The notes below the pieces were generated by a model. It saw only the letters and a program-made list of their open reading frames with translations, was not told the DNA's origin and did not search any database. A stretch of DNA of 64,000 bases from Lactuca virosa (lineage: Eukaryota > Streptophyta > Magnoliopsida > Asterales > Asteraceae), in the NCBI GenBank assembly GCA_928212115.1, contig CAKMRJ010005634.1, positions 118,315,254 through 118,379,253 on the forward strand, in the 5' to 3' direction. The position numbers were made by a program, and so were the translations under genes. Shown here piece by piece: positions 21,611 to 33,788 of the stretch. Position 1 is the stretch's first letter. Every line of letters starts with the position of its first letter.

Positions 21611-24600
21611 TTGCAAGACATAAAGGATGACAAAGTAAAGCCAACCTCGGCGAGTATTTACACTATCTTATCTAAAAACTCATCATATTCTCATTCTTGG
21701 GTCCTTGATATAGGATGTGGTTTTCACATTTGTTATGATTTACAGGGGCTAAGAAAAAGTAAGGATGTGGATCATGGGAGAATGAACCTGATCATGGGCA
21801 ATAGGAGATCATCACCTATTGCTAAGATTGAAGTTTATAACTTAGTGCTTAGTAGTGAGTTGTGTTTAGATTTGAACAATTGTTGCTACTCGTCAGAGAT
21901 GACACGGAACATCATTTCATTTCATGATTTATATACACAAGGTTTTAGATATTCTTTTAATAATGAGAATGGATCTATTTCTGCCTTCAAAAATGATGTA
22001 TTTTATTTTGAAGCTTTACTTGTGAGGGCGTGTATGAAACTGTGATGGTTGTAGAAAATTTAGGTAATAGTGTATTACAAATTGATTCGTCTAATGGTTT
22101 AGACAAAGCATGCTTGTGGCATTGTCGTCTTAGACATGTCAACAAGAAATACATCGCCCAACTCCAAAAGGATGGAGTGTTGCAATCGTTCGATTTAAGG
22201 TCAGATGATACGTGCGAGTCTTGTTTACTCGGAAAGATGACAAAATCACCTTTCACTGGTTCTTATGAAAGAGGTGAAGGATTGTTGGATCTCCTACACA
22301 CAGATGTGTGTGGGCCCTTCAGATCCACCACAAGGGATGCAAATCGATTTTATTTGACTTTTACGTATGATTATAGTAGATATGGTTATATCTACTTAAT
22401 CAAGCATAATACGGAAACCTTTGAAAAGTTCAAAGAGTTCAAACAAGAAGTCGAGAATCAATTAGGCAGGAAGATCAAGATGCTCAGATCCGATAGAGGT
22501 GGTGAGTATCTTAGTATCGAGTTCCACGACTACCTCAAGGAATGTGGAATAGTTTCACAATTGACACCTCCTAGGATACCATAAATTAATGGTGTAACTG
22601 AGAGGATTAATCGAACCTTGTTAGACATGGTTTGTTCCATGATGAGTCGAGCTTCACTGCCAATCTCTTTCTGGGGGTATGCCTTAAAGACTGCCGCCCA
22701 CATTCTTAATATTGTCCCAACAAAGAAGGTTGCCAAAACACCTCACGAGATGTAGACAGTGAAGGTTCTGTCGTTGGTACATATCAAGGTTTGGGTTTGT
22801 GAAGCTTTCGTTAGACGAGAGACTCAGGACAAGCTTGAACCTCGAAGTGAGAGATGTATTTTCATCGGCTACCCATAAAAGTCCTTTGGATTTTTGTTCT
22901 GCAGGCCTAGTGACAACGTGGTCTTCGTAGCACGAAGGGGAGTCTTTTGTGTGAGAGAACACATATGCAATGAGGACAATGGGAGTACTATTGATCTTGA
23001 AGAAATTCAAGAGTCAAACGATGAAGGAACCTCTAATACTAGCGCTCAACTTTGAGGAAGAAATTCCAGTTGAACCAATTGACGAGTCGTTAACTCTTAG
23101 GTGTTCCAGTAGAGTTAGAATGTTACCTGAGTTTTATGGTTTCCATATTACTACAGATGGTGATACGTTTATCAGTGATAGTACACTGGTAAATTTGGAT
23201 GAACCTTCTAACTACAAGGAAGCTATGGCGGGCCCTGAGTTGGCCAAGTGGAAAGAGGCAATGGATAGTGAGATCAAGTCCATGTATGACAACCAAGTTT
23301 GGAATTTGGTTGACAATGTACCAGGTCGTAAGACAGTTGGTTGCAAATGGATCTTCAAGAAGAAGACCGACATGGATGGAAAGATGCACACTTTCAAAGC
23401 TTGATTGGTTGTGAAGGGCTTTACTTAAAGCTCAGGGGTTAACTATGATGAGACATTCTCACCAGTAGCTAAGATTACATCTATTAGGGTAATGCTAGTC
23501 ATAGTTGCGTTTCATGACTATGAAATTTGGCGGATGGATTTCAAAACCGCTTTCTTTAATGGGAAGTTGGTTAAAAGGATGTTTACATGAGTCAACTAGA
23601 TGATTTTATGGATGCTAAGTATCCCAATAGAGTGTTTAAGATTAAGAAATCAATCTATTGATTGAAACAGGCTTCTCGCAGATGGAATCTTTGCTTTGAC
23701 GAGAAAGTTAAAGAGTTTGGCTTCTTTAGAAGTGAAGATAAATCTTGTGTATATGTCAAAGCTAGTGGAAGTATAGTAACCTTCCTGGTATTGTATGTCG
23801 ATGGCATACTTCTTATAGGAAATGGCATTCCAACTTTGCAAGAGGTTAAGTCTTGGCTTGGAAAGTGTTTCACTATGAAGGATTTGGGAGAGGCTGCTTA
23901 TATTCTTGGAATAAGGATTTTGAGAAACAGGAGTAAAAGACTAATTGGACTTAGTCAAAGTACGTATTTGGATAAGGCGCTAAAACATTTTAGCATGGAG
24001 AATTCCAAGAAAGGAGAGTTTCCTATCCAGAGTAATACCAAACTACGTAAGACTCAGAGTCCAAGCACGGATGCAGAGATAGCATAAATGATTCGAGTTC
24101 CATATGCTTCCACCGTTGGATCGATCATGTATGCTATGACATGTACTCTCCCTGATGTGGCTTTTGATTTGAGCATGGCTAGTCGATATTAGGCAAACCC
24201 AGGTAGAGCTCGTTGGATAGCGGTCAAGAATATTCTTAAGTATCTGCAAAGAACTAAGGACTGGGCCCTTGTGCTTGGTGGCAGTGATGAATTAAGAGTT
24301 ACTAGGTATAGTGACGTCAGCTTTCAGACAGACAGAGACAAGTTATGTTCTCAATCTGGCTGGGTGTTTACCCTTAAGGAAGGAGTGGTAACTTGGAACA
24401 GTTCCTAGCAGGAAAGTGTGGCTGATTCTATCTGTGAATCAGAGTACATTGCAGCAAGCGAAGCATCAAAGGAGGCTATATGGTTGAAGAACTTCATCGA
24501 AGACCTTGGGGTTGTGCCATCCATAAAGGATCCAATAGAGATTTTCTGTGATAATGAAGGAGCAGTTGCCTTGACAAAGGAACCAATAGCTCATGGTAGA

Positions 24601-24798
24601 TCCATACATATCGATAGAAAATACCATTTTATTAGACATAGAGTAGAAGAAGTACACCTCTTCGTGAAGAGGGTATCATCAGAAGAGAATGCTGCAGATC
24701 CCCTCACAAAGGGTCTAAGTAGGATTAAGCACATTCACCATGCAAGGAGCACTGGTCTGAAGGATGATATTAGTTTTAGTGATTATATAGACGCTTAG
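21611..24798 (+). pseudogene. pol: W pol: protease, integrase, RT, RNase H (broken)
   Basis: Copia domain order. Protease: SWVLDIGCGFHIC (about 21695), so the catalytic DTG is DIG. Integrase: zinc-finger part HCRLRHVNK ... CESCLLGK, then core with LHTDVCGPF. The second catalytic position reads TYDYSRYGY instead of the IDDYSRYGY seen in V, and the GGEYLSIEF glutamate is kept. Stop after PPRIP (22584). RT: KEAMAGPELAKWKEAM (23220), stop TGA at 23402-23404, catalytic box LYVDGILLIG (YVDD to YVDG). RNase H: SDVSFQTD, ESEYIAASEASKEAIWL and CDNEGAVAL are kept, with a stop near 24408. The C-terminus is at 24798. Inactive at three separate catalytic sites. Confidence 0.9.
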
Positions 24799-25655
24799 AG
24801 AATTGTAACAAAGTAAATGTAATTGACATTTGATGAATAAATAATGGATATTTATTTATGAGTATTGTTTACTATCTTTTGTCAATTGTGTATTATTGTG
24901 TTTCATTTTGCATGTTTTACTTCCCGAATAATTGGATTATTCAAACATCCACAGTCGATCATACTTTTGGAAGAAAGTAGTGAATTAAGACTGTCATGAA
25001 TTGGGTTGTAGATTGTCTAAGGGTTTAGACATAGCGATGGTTTGCTACAACATTCATGAGTACTTTTGAAATGGAGAATTTAAGTATTCGATTAACCCAT
25101 GCTTAGAGAATTACTTCATGGAATTTATCATGAGTAATTCGGAGACGATAATATATTATAATCTTTAAACGGAGATATATGAGTTGTTGTTTACAAGTTG
25201 GTTATGCATTGATGATACGTAAACGCATCAGTAACTTGATGTTATAAAACGTATTGTTGTGCATGATTTGATGAGTAAATGGTGCAAGCATATAATTTAA
25301 AGTTTATATATTCCTTTTGCCCTAACGGGAAAAGCGATATCTTGGGCCCCTCGATGATTTGGTGTTGACTTATAGTGTCGGGCCCGGCCAGGAGTAAATT
25401 AATGTGTTCGATTAGTAGTTCTTTGTCATTACAAATCAGGAAATCGGGAAACAAACTGTTGGAAAATGAGAATGATTATGTTCCATGTCATTTGTCCACA
25501 TGATATTTTGCAGAACGGAGGATTATGTGATCACTTATCTTAGGACACGTAAATGACTAGGTCAGAGTTAGACAACGACTTTGAGAGCTACAATTTGCTA
25601 ATCAATTTTTGAACTTATACTTGCATTATAGTTATTAGACTTATCCAAGTGGGAC
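24799..25655 (+). other. W 3' UTR and polypurine tract
   Basis: No gene. Homologous to the left end of C1 (1-600) and C2 (54900-55900) in opposite orientation. It ends AAGTGGGAC (about 25647-25655) against the LTR, the plus-strand primer tract. Confidence 0.8.
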
Positions 25656-26494
25656 TGTTGGATTAGGTGTCTAATCCCATAACTATAATTGGTATATACT
25701 TGAATTGATAGTAGCACGGTCCTTTTGGGTTGCCCTCAAACTAGCAACTGGACATGATGACTTTTGGAGAAAGAGGTTGAATTTATTATATGAGAAATAA
25801 ATTGAAATAAATGATTTATTAATGTATTATGAAAATAATATATTAATTAGAAATCATATTATTTAATTAATATTTAATCAGAAATTAATTGGAATTAATT
25901 TCGGGATTAAAGAATTATTTGAAAGTGTAGGGACTAAAGTGCAATTGTTCAATAGTTGAGAAAGAGATTCCAGAACCTTCCTAGAAGGTGGTGGACGGTT
26001 TTGCTTAAGGATAATTAGGGTTTTATATTATCCTAAGTAGATAATTAAGGAGGTGGATCATTACCAATTGGAATTAATAAATTTTATTCAATTAGGGTTA
26101 TCTGGTGTATCCTATCTGCACTATAAATAGATCCATAGGGCTTCACATTTTCGGCAACTCTTAACCCTAGAAGAATAGCCGAATTTCTCAAGCCTTCTCC
26201 TCATCTCTCCTCTCTCATCCTCTTGCTTAGTTTGGGTGTGAAACATTAGAGGTGTTACACTTGTGACACTTGCTCTCAAGCTTCAAGAAGTCTTAGATTC
26301 GCATTGTTATTACTACATAACAATTAAATGTATGTTTACCATCTTTTGTTATATAATTCGAAAATAGTATATACCTCCCAGGGTTTTCCTTTTGATGTTC
26401 AATACTTATATGTTTAATTAGAGAAAACATAGATCCAAGAAAATTAGGATTACATGCATACATAGGGATTGTTTGTTATGCTCGAAACCCATCA
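25656..26494 (+). repeat. W 3' LTR
   Basis: TGTTGGATTAGGTGTC ... ACCCATCA, close to the 5' LTR with scattered single-base differences. Confidence 0.9.
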
Positions 26495-26800
26495 ATGGTA
26501 CCGAGAGTTCAACAACGCAAAGCCACCCGAGTTTGATGGGACCCATGATCTGATCGCGGTTATGAGATGGATCTCTGATGTTTAGGGATGTTTTTACACT
26601 TGCTCCTGTCCGGAGAATTGGAGGGTTCGTTTCGTACTGAACCTGCTTTGCTTGGGAGCGAAGGATTGGTGGAAGTTTGTGACAACTGATTATATTATTG
26701 TAGAGTGTTCTACAGTGACCTGGGAGAGGTTTACTGAGATGTTCAAAGATGAGTTTGTTCCAGTGGTTAAGAAAGAGAGAGAGAGAGAAAGAGAGAAAGA

Positions 26801-26872
<72 letters not shown>

Positions 26873-27573
26873 AGAGAGAGAGATAGAGAGAGATATATAT
26901 ATATATATAAAGATTGTCCCAGAAGTTCTTGTCTCTTAAGTAGAAGATAGAGACGGTGACTGAGACCACCTGGATGTTTCATGATAAGGCCTTGTTTTTC
27001 CCTGGGCACATGTATACTAAACATGCATGTGTGAGTCGGTATTTGAGTATTCTGAGGAGGGATATCCATGAGTTTGTGGCAAACCCTACATATCAGACAT
27101 TGGCTGAGCAGCAGACCAATTACAGGAGGAGATAGATTGAGCTGGAGACCCAGGATAGGGAGTAGAGGGAGACCCAGGTGAGAGATAGGAGGCCAGTACA
27201 GTCGTAGCCAACGACTAAGCGGCCCAAGTCCGCTGACCATAGAGTTGGAGGCCAAAAGGGACTCACTTGTGGGAAGTGCGGCAAGGGACATGAGGGACCC
27301 TATCGATCAGGGATGGCCTACTACCTTTATGGCAAGGAGGGGAATTTGGCTAGGGATGGCCCCAAGGGATTTCAGATTTCTTTCAATTGCAACCAGACAG
27401 GTCATATGAGGGCCGAGTGTCCTCAGCTTGCATCTAGGGGGTTCAGACTCCGACCCCTATGACTCTGCATATTACTGATGGCCGACAGGGGAAAGTTGAG
27501 GCACCGAGGGCTCGGGGGAGAGCATTTTAGTTGATAGAACAGAAGGCCCGAGCAGCTCCAGCCTTCATGGCTA
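26495..27573 (+). pseudogene. gag: Y gag, capsid and knuckles (broken, microsatellite inside)
   Basis: Continues Y gag after W: REFNNAKPPEFDG, GAKDWWKFV (26660), FVPVVKKE, then GA/TA simple repeats (26773-26914) at the place where X has ERERLAQEF. The capsid then resumes with SRYLSILRRDIHEFVANPTYQTL (about 27030-27110). First knuckle CGKCGKGHEGPY; the second is degraded (YYLYGKEGNLARD); the third FNCNQTGHMRAEC lacks its first Cys. Several TAG stops (about 26583, 26940, 27134). Confidence 0.82.
26773..26914. repeat. GA and TA microsatellites inside Y gag
   Basis: (GA)n 26773-26800, (TA)n about 26802-26868, (GA)n again, then TA. It apparently expanded from a GAGAGAGA codon run encoding E-R repeats. 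Confidence 0.9.
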
Positions 27574-27633
27574 GTATGTGTTCTTTATTATTATGTTGAT
27601 TTATTTATGTTGCTTATATTATTGATTGTGTAG
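27574..27633 (+). other. Y candidate gag-protease intron (60 nt)
   Basis: GTATGTGTTC ... TGTGTAG, AT-rich, with exon-like GTACTTTTCTTGTG following as in X. Unspliced, gag terminates at a TGA inside it. Confidence 0.45.
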
Positions 27634-28365
27634 GTACTTTTCTTGTGAATTTGTGTTGTTTGACTCGGGTACAAGTCGATATTTTGTGTCATCATCTTTT
27701 TGTTGCGATTTTAGTATTACGTGAGAGACTTTGAGCAGACCCTTGAGAGTCTCTATACTTGATGAGCGTCCGGTCTCCGCAACTGATATCTACTGGGATT
27801 GTGTGTTAGAGATCTTCGGTGTTGGTTATCCGATAGATCTTATCCCTATTGCGATACGAGATGTCTGTGTGATTGTGGGTATGGATTGGTTGAGCCGGTT
27901 TGAGACACTAGTGGGGGAGTGCTGACTATCTACAGTGAGGTTACTAAGTCTGGATCAACTTTCTGTTCTGCCGCCAGGGCGAGACAGAGTTTGCAGCATG
28001 GGTGTATGGGTTATTTGGCATATGTAGTGGATACTCGGGTTGATAAGAAGGGATCGACTTCTATTTCTGATGTTCCTGTGGTATGTGATTTTCCCGATGT
28101 TTTCCCGAGGAGTTACCGGGTGTGCCTCCTACGAGGCAGGTGGAGTTTCGGATCGATATGATTCCTGATGTAGTGCCAATTTCCAAGGCATCATACCATC
28201 TTGCACCTCCTAAGATGCAGGAGTTAACCTCTCAGCTTCGGGATCTGTTAGGAAAAGGGTTTATTCGGCCGAGCAGTTCTCCTTCAGGAGTTGTCCGGAA
28301 GAAGGATGGTTCACACTGGATGTGCATCGATTACCGGAAGTTAAACAAGCTGACGGTGAAAAACC
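27634..28365 (+). pseudogene. pol: Y protease and RT start (broken, cut by X)
   Basis: The protease has DSGT after TFLVN with a short deletion that shifts the frame. It continues through the region with IDLIPIAIRDVCVIVGMDWLSRF (27830-27900). The pre-RT segment has VCDFPDVF and, after a shift, MPPTRQVEFRIDM. RT begins with MQELTSQLRDLLGKGFIRPS and ends at DYRKLNKLTVKN (28350), where X LTR sequence takes over. Confidence 0.82.
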
Positions 28366-29377
28366 CTGTCTTGACCAAACCCTAAAGTCAACTGAAGTCA
28401 ACACTCGAGTCAACAGTTCATGTTGACCCGACTCGTCGAGTGCATCTGTGACTCGTTGAGTCCCCTTGTTCCTTTAGAAAAAGTCATGAAAACCCAACTT
28501 AACTCCTCGAGTTGTCTCATCAACTCTCTGAGTTACTCATGTCAGACTCATCGAGGAAAACCCTAGCCGATTTGTCGAGTTGGCTCGTCAACTCGGCGAG
28601 TCCCTTAAGTCCTATTTCTCAATCAGACGTTTTAAGGCAGATTTACAACCCTAAACTCTAGATCTAACCTCCCAAGGCTAAAATATCACGTAAAGCTACA
28701 ATCTTTACGTCCTTGCATGGCACTTAGGGCTAGAAATGCCAAAACAAACTCCATCTAGGGTCTTAAGCATGAAAGTTACTCTATAGTTGGATAAAGCTGG
28801 GACCTTTGGACTTTAGGGACCTCACAAGGTCCAAATCTGAAGTCTCAAACTCTTGTGAGTTCAATACACTCAAAGCCTCATGGAAAGATTGAATAAGCCC
28901 TAAACTCCATGAAAATGAGATCTAATCACAACAATGAGCAAGGTGAAGACTTTTTACCTTCAACAAAAGCTCTAGACGAATTAACACCAGATCCAATAGT
29001 CTCTTCTTGATCCTTGCTTTAATACTCCGCTCTCCTCTTCAAAAGTGCACTAAAATGCCCAAAGATTGGCTCTCTCTCTCTCTCTCTCTCTCTTAGCTCA
29101 ATATAGGCGATTAGGGTTTCACACAAGGGAGTAAGGTGGCTGGTGAGGCGGAAATGAGGGCTTAAGGTCCTTTAAATAGGGCCCAATCCCGGAGAATTAG
29201 GGTTTCCTCTCACAATGCCAACTAGCCGAGTTGGTCTCTCCGACTCGTCGAGTTGGTCATAAAACCCACGTGGTCAATCTGCCTCTACTCGACGAGTTGG
29301 GGCATCCAACTCGTCGAGTTGCTCACACAACTCATAAATAAATGCATAAATATTATACCTGGGGTTGGGATGTAACA
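28366..29377 (-). repeat. X 3' LTR, truncated
   Basis: Matches 43524-44586 of the 5' LTR. It holds ACTCGNCGAGT words at about 28430-28600 and 29220-29330 and a short (TC)n at 29070-29092. No gene. Confidence 0.88.
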
Positions 29378-29390
29378 ATTCTCCCCCACT
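29378..29390 (-). other. X polypurine tract
   Basis: Minus strand AGTGGGGGAGAAT next to the LTR; Y has the same tract at about 46794-46806. Confidence 0.85.
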
Positions 29391-29392
29391 AG

Positions 29393-30929
29393 AATTAGAC
29401 TTCGCCCTCGAAGTCATGCTCCAGAAACAACTCTGGGTACTGCTCTTGCATCTCGGACTCCGGCTCCCAAGTCCACTCGGATCCTCTGTGGTGCTCCCAC
29501 TGCACCTTAACCAGTCGTACTCCCTTGTTCCTCAAGGTCTTAACTTTTCTATCCAAAATTGCTATCAGTTTTTCAATGTAATTTAGGCTAGCATCTACCT
29601 GAATGTACTCTAAGGGTACCACCACCGTCTCATCGGCTACTCACTTCTTCAACTGAGACACGTGGAAGGTGTTATGGATCTGGCAGAACTCTGCAGGTAG
29701 CTCTAGTCGGTAATCTACCTTCCCGACTCTGACAGTCACTCTGAAAGGACCGATATATCTGGGACCCAACTTTCCCCGCTTCCTGAATCGGATCACCCTT
29801 TTCCATGGGGATACCTTCAAGAGGACAAAATCTCCAACCTGGAACTCAATCTCGGATCATCACCGGTCTGCATAACTCTTCTAGCGGCTCTAAGCTGTCA
29901 GTAACCTCTATCTGACCTATTGAATCTGCTCAGTCATCTTGAGCACTATCTTAGTGCTACCCATCACTCTCTGCCCTACCTCTCCCCAACAGATGGGAGT
30001 CCGAAACCTCCTCCCATATAAGCGCTTAAAGGGAGTCCTACGAATACTGGAGTGGTGGCTGTTGTTATAAGAAAACTCAGCCACGGGAAAATAGGTGTCC
30101 CAACTTCCTCCGAAGTCCATAACACATGCTCGCAGCATGTCCTCAAGCGTCTGAATCGTCCGCTCACTCTGCCCGTCAGTCTGTGGGTGGTATGCGGTGC
30201 TGAAGTGCAATCGGGTACCCAACTCCTCATGAAACCTCTTCCAGAATCTGGAAGTAAAACGCACATCCCGATCTGAAACTATCAATGTCGGAACCCCATG
30301 TCGTGCCACCACCTCTCGCACATAAATCTCGGCCAATGTCTCTGTAGAAGAGATCTCACTGATAACAAGGAAGTGAACACTCTTCATCAACCGGTCCACA
30401 ATCACCTATATCGCGTCGACACCTCGCGCGGTCCTCGGTAATTTGGTGATAAAATCCATGGAAATTTGCTCCCACTTCCACTGGGTAATCTCTAGAGGCT
30501 GTAACGGGCCATGTGGACGCTGGTGCTCCGCCTTAACCCGACGACAGGTCAACCACCTCTCAACTACCCATGCCACATCCCTCTTCATACAGGGCCACCA
30601 GTAATCTCTCTTCAGATCCAAATACATCTTAATGGCTCCTGGATGCATCGAGAATCTCGATCTATGTGCCTCCTCCATCAGTATGCGCCGAGCTCCACCT
30701 ATATAGGGCACCCAAACCTGGCCACAGAAAGTCATAAGCCCCAGACTATCCGTCTCAAACTCGGAAACCTGTCCGATCACTCGCTCCCTCTTGAGGTTCT
30801 CTGGCCTCACAGCCTCCACCTGAGCTTCTCGGATGGTATCTCGGACTGGATTCATCACCGTCATCCTCATACACACGTTTCGTATCGGAGCACTCTCTGC
30901 TCTACGGCTCAAGGCATCAGCTACCACAT
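29393..30929 (-). pseudogene. int: X integrase with chromodomain-like tail (broken)
   Basis: Integrase N-terminus: HRSRFSMHPGAIKMYLDL and YWWPCMKRDV, with ERWLTCRRVK where the first Cys of the HHCC finger is Trp. The core opens with MDFITKLPRT. A TAG (30406-30408) replaces an expected Trp before VIVDRLMKSVHF. SDRDVRF, YHPQTDGQSERTIQTLED and EFSYNNSHHSSI are clear, so the D, D and E regions are recognisable. GRRFRTPICWGEVG follows, then shifts and stops (29830-29917). The tail 29395-29625 has LVKVQWEHHRGSEWTWEPE, resembling the chromodomain module at chromovirus integrase ends, thought to guide insertion to heterochromatin. Confidence 0.88.
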
Positions 30930-32726
30930 TAGCCTTGCCTGGGTGATATCAGATCTCGCAGTCGTAGTCTTTCACTATGTCCAACCACCTCCTCTATCTC
31001 ATATTCAGGTTGGGCTGATCCATGAGGTACTTCAGACTCTTATGGTCAGTGTATATGGTGCACCGGACTCCATACAGATAGTGGCGCCAGATCTTGATGG
31101 CGAACACCACCGCCCCCAGCTCCAAATCGTGGGTGAGATACCTCGTCTCATAAGGCTTCAACTGCCTCGATGCATAAGCTATCACATGCCCCCTCTGCAT
31201 CAACACCACATCCAAACCTGATATAGATGAATCACAGAAGACTACAAAGTCCTCCACTCCCTCGGGAAGGGCTAACACTGGAGCATCGCACAATCTCTGG
31301 CGAAGAGTCTCGAATGAGGCCTGCTGCCGGGCCCCCAGACAAAAGTGACACCCTTCCGGGTCAATCTGGTGAAAGGAACAGCGATCTTGGAGAAATATCT
31401 AATAAATCTTTGATAGTAGACGGCCTGACCCAGAAAACTCCTTCTCTCAGACGGGGATCTCGGCACCTCCCATCTCATAATTGCCTCAATCTTGGCCGGG
31501 TCGACCAATATCCCATTCTGATTAACGAGATGCCCCGGGAACTGGACCTCTCGTAACCAGAAATCACACTTGGAGAATTTGGCATAAAGCCTTTCAGCCC
31601 TCAATACTCCAAGAATCTCTCGCAGGTACTCCTCGTGCTGCTCTCTGGACCTCGAGTACACCAGAATATCATCGATCAACACGATCACCGATCGATCCAA
31701 CATGGGCCTGCACACCCGGTTCATGAGATCCATGAACGTTGTCGGTACGTTGGTGAGCCAGAAACGCATCACCATAAACTTGTAATACCCATAACGAGTT
31801 CTGAAGGTCGTCTTCTGGATATCCTCCTTGCAAACTCTCATATGATGATATCCATATCTCAAATCAATCTTGGAGAACCAAGATGCTCCCTGTAACTGAT
31901 CGAATAAATCGTCGATCCTCGGTAGCGGATAACGGTTATTGACCGTTAGCTTGTTCAACTCCCAGTAATCGATACACATCCGGTGTGAACCATCCTTCTT
32001 CTGAACAAAAAGGATAGGTGCACGGCGAGCTACTCGGTCTGATGAAACCCTTCCCCAGCAGCTCCTAGAGCTGTGAGGATAACTCCTGCATCTCTGGTGG
32101 CGCAAGGCGATAAGGTGCCTTGGCAATAGGCGCCGCACCCGGAACCAAATCAATTCGGAACTCCACCTGCCTCTCGGGAGGCACACCCGGTAACTCCTCG
32201 GTAAAAACATCTGGAAACTTTCACACTATCGGAACCTCAGAGATAGAAATCGGCCTCTCTGTAGCAGCCCGCGTATCCATCACGTACGCCAAAAAGCCCA
32301 TACTACCCTGCTGTAGACTCTGTCTCGCTCTGGCAGCAGAGCAGAAAGCTGATCCAGATTTAGTACCCTCTCCATACACCGTAAGCACTCCCCCACTAGG
32401 GTCTCGTATAGTCACCATCTGACGCTCACAGTCGATCATAGCTCCAAACCGACTCAACCAATCCATGCCCACTATGACACAGACATCACCCATTGTGATC
32501 GGTACCAGGTCTATCGGGAACTCAACACCAAAAATCTCTAGCACACATCCTCATAATACATCAGTAGCGAAAACCGCATGCTCGTCGGCTATAGAAACCC
32601 TCAGAGGTCGACTCAACACCTCACGTCAGATACTGATGTGACGACTAAAAGCTAAAGACACGAAGGATCGAATCGCACCCGAGTCAAATAACACCAAAGC
32701 AGGTACAAAACTCACAAGAAAAGTAC
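30930..32726 (-). pseudogene. pol: X protease, RT and RNase H (broken)
   Basis: Protease with FDSGA (about 32675), IDLVPITMGDVCVIVGMDWLSRFG and a conserved run to MGFLAYVMDTR. Pre-RT segment with a frameshift near 32200. RT: FVQKKDGSHRMCIDY, NRYPLPRIDDLFDQL and catalytic LIDDILVYS (usually FIDD); fingers and thumb run to LYAKFSKCDFW and PAKIEAIMRW. RNase H: FCDSSISGLDV, YLTHDLELGAVVFAIKIWRHYL and YTDHKSLKYLMDQPNLNMR, with a stop close after. The RT aspartates are kept, so loss of function comes from shifts and stops. Confidence 0.88.
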
Positions 32727-32788
32727 CTATATACAACACATAATGAGCACAACAAATCTCAAAATAATATAAATAAGGAAATACGTAC
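32727..32788 (-). other. X candidate gag-protease intron (62 nt)
   Basis: Minus strand GTACGTATTTCC ... GTATATAG. Read through, Gag gains a hydrophobic tail and stops exactly at the TAG of the acceptor; removal joins gag and protease frames in register. The length is short for a plant intron. Confidence 0.45.
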
Positions 32789-33061
32789 CAGCCACGACAT
32801 CAGGTGCTGCACGGACCTCCTCCGCTGTCAGCTGAAAAGCACTCCCACGATCCCTCGGAGCCTCGGCCTTCACCGGCTGACAATCAGTAGCACGCAAAGC
32901 AGTAGGAGTGGAACCCTGGGCTGATACCTGAATGAGTTGAGGGCACTTGGCCTTCCGATGGCTGGTCTGGTTGCAGTGAAAGCAAACTGCAAACCCCTTG
33001 GGGCAATCCTTCACCATGTGCCCCTCTTTGCCACATTTGTAGAAAATCCCTGCCCGAAATG
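32789..33061 (-). pseudogene. gag: X gag C-terminus with zinc knuckles
   Basis: Minus-strand part of X gag left of V. First knuckle FYKCGKEGHMVKDC, with its first Cys replaced by Phe; second CFHCNQTSHRKAKC, complete CCHC. The linker with EEVRAAPDVVAG leads to the candidate intron. V begins at 33062, directly upstream of RAGIFYK. About 84 bases of gag are lost between here and 41327, judging from Y. Confidence 0.82.
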
Positions 33062-33774
33062 TGTTGGATTTAGTGTCTAAGCCCATAACTATAATTGGTA
33101 TGTACTTGACCCGAGAGTAGCATGGTCCATTTGGGTTGCATGGCACTGGAACAATTTGTATGGATGGACTTCTGAGAAGAGGATATTTATGATTTATTAA
33201 TATATTATAAGTTCTAATATATATTAATATGAAATCATATTATTTAATTAGTATTGATCAAGAATTAATTTTGTGATCAAAAGAGACTAATTAAATATAT
33301 GGGGATTGATTGTATAAATCATTCATTCTTATAAAGTAGGCTTATGATCCATAATTCTTTATGTTGGGCTAAACCCATGTTGTGACCCATGGATACTCCA
33401 TGGAGGTCATGGATACTCCATGGATACCCATGGAGCCTAAGGAATGTGGAAATTCATGCACATTAGGGTTTGTATGGTGTAACCCTAGTTGTGTCACACT
33501 ATATAAGAAACCTCATGGCTACCAAAATCGTCACTTAAGTGAGATACAAGAGGGCTAGCCGATTTTATGTGTGCAAGACAATCTCTTCTCAAGTCCTCCA
33601 TTGTTGGTGGTGTTGTGTGAAGCATTTGAGGCATCACACTTGGGGTGCTAGGCTCTTAAAGGCTTAAGGTTTCAAAGCTACAACAAAGGTAAGTCATATA
33701 ACTAGATTTTTGTAGTGTATATACTCCATAGTATGCTAGTTAGGATGATGCCTTAGAATGCTCAAACCTCTTCA
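33062..33774 (+). repeat. V 5' LTR
   Basis: TGTTGGATTTAGTGTC ... CCTCTTCA, 713 bp. TATA-like ACTATATAAG at about 33498. Donor AAAG|GTAAGT at 33689. Confidence 0.9.
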
Positions 33775-33775
33775 G

Positions 33776-33788
33776 TGGTATTAGAGCC
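33776..33788 (+). other. V primer binding site
   Basis: TGGTATTAGAGCC: the usual TGGTATCAGAGCC with one C to T change. Confidence 0.85.

Larger units (their letters stand above)
18484..26494 (+). mobile_element. Copia element W, complete structure, inactive
   Basis: Full-length Ty1/copia element: LTRs 18484-19325 and 25656-26494 (842 and 839 bp), primer site, leader, one gag-pol frame (20729-24798), 3' UTR and polypurine tract. Target duplication GTGGT (18479-18483) / ATGGT (26495-26499), one mismatch. It is inserted in gag of Y. Stops and three catalytic-site substitutions make it inactive. Confidence 0.92.

Noticed and set aside
28366..29377. An independent solo LTR at this place
   Set aside because: It is followed by the X purine tract and pol in the right orientation, so it is the truncated X 3' LTR.
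30511..31221. Long plus-strand frame of 236 codons
   Set aside because: It is antisense to the clear integrase and RNase H frames of X.
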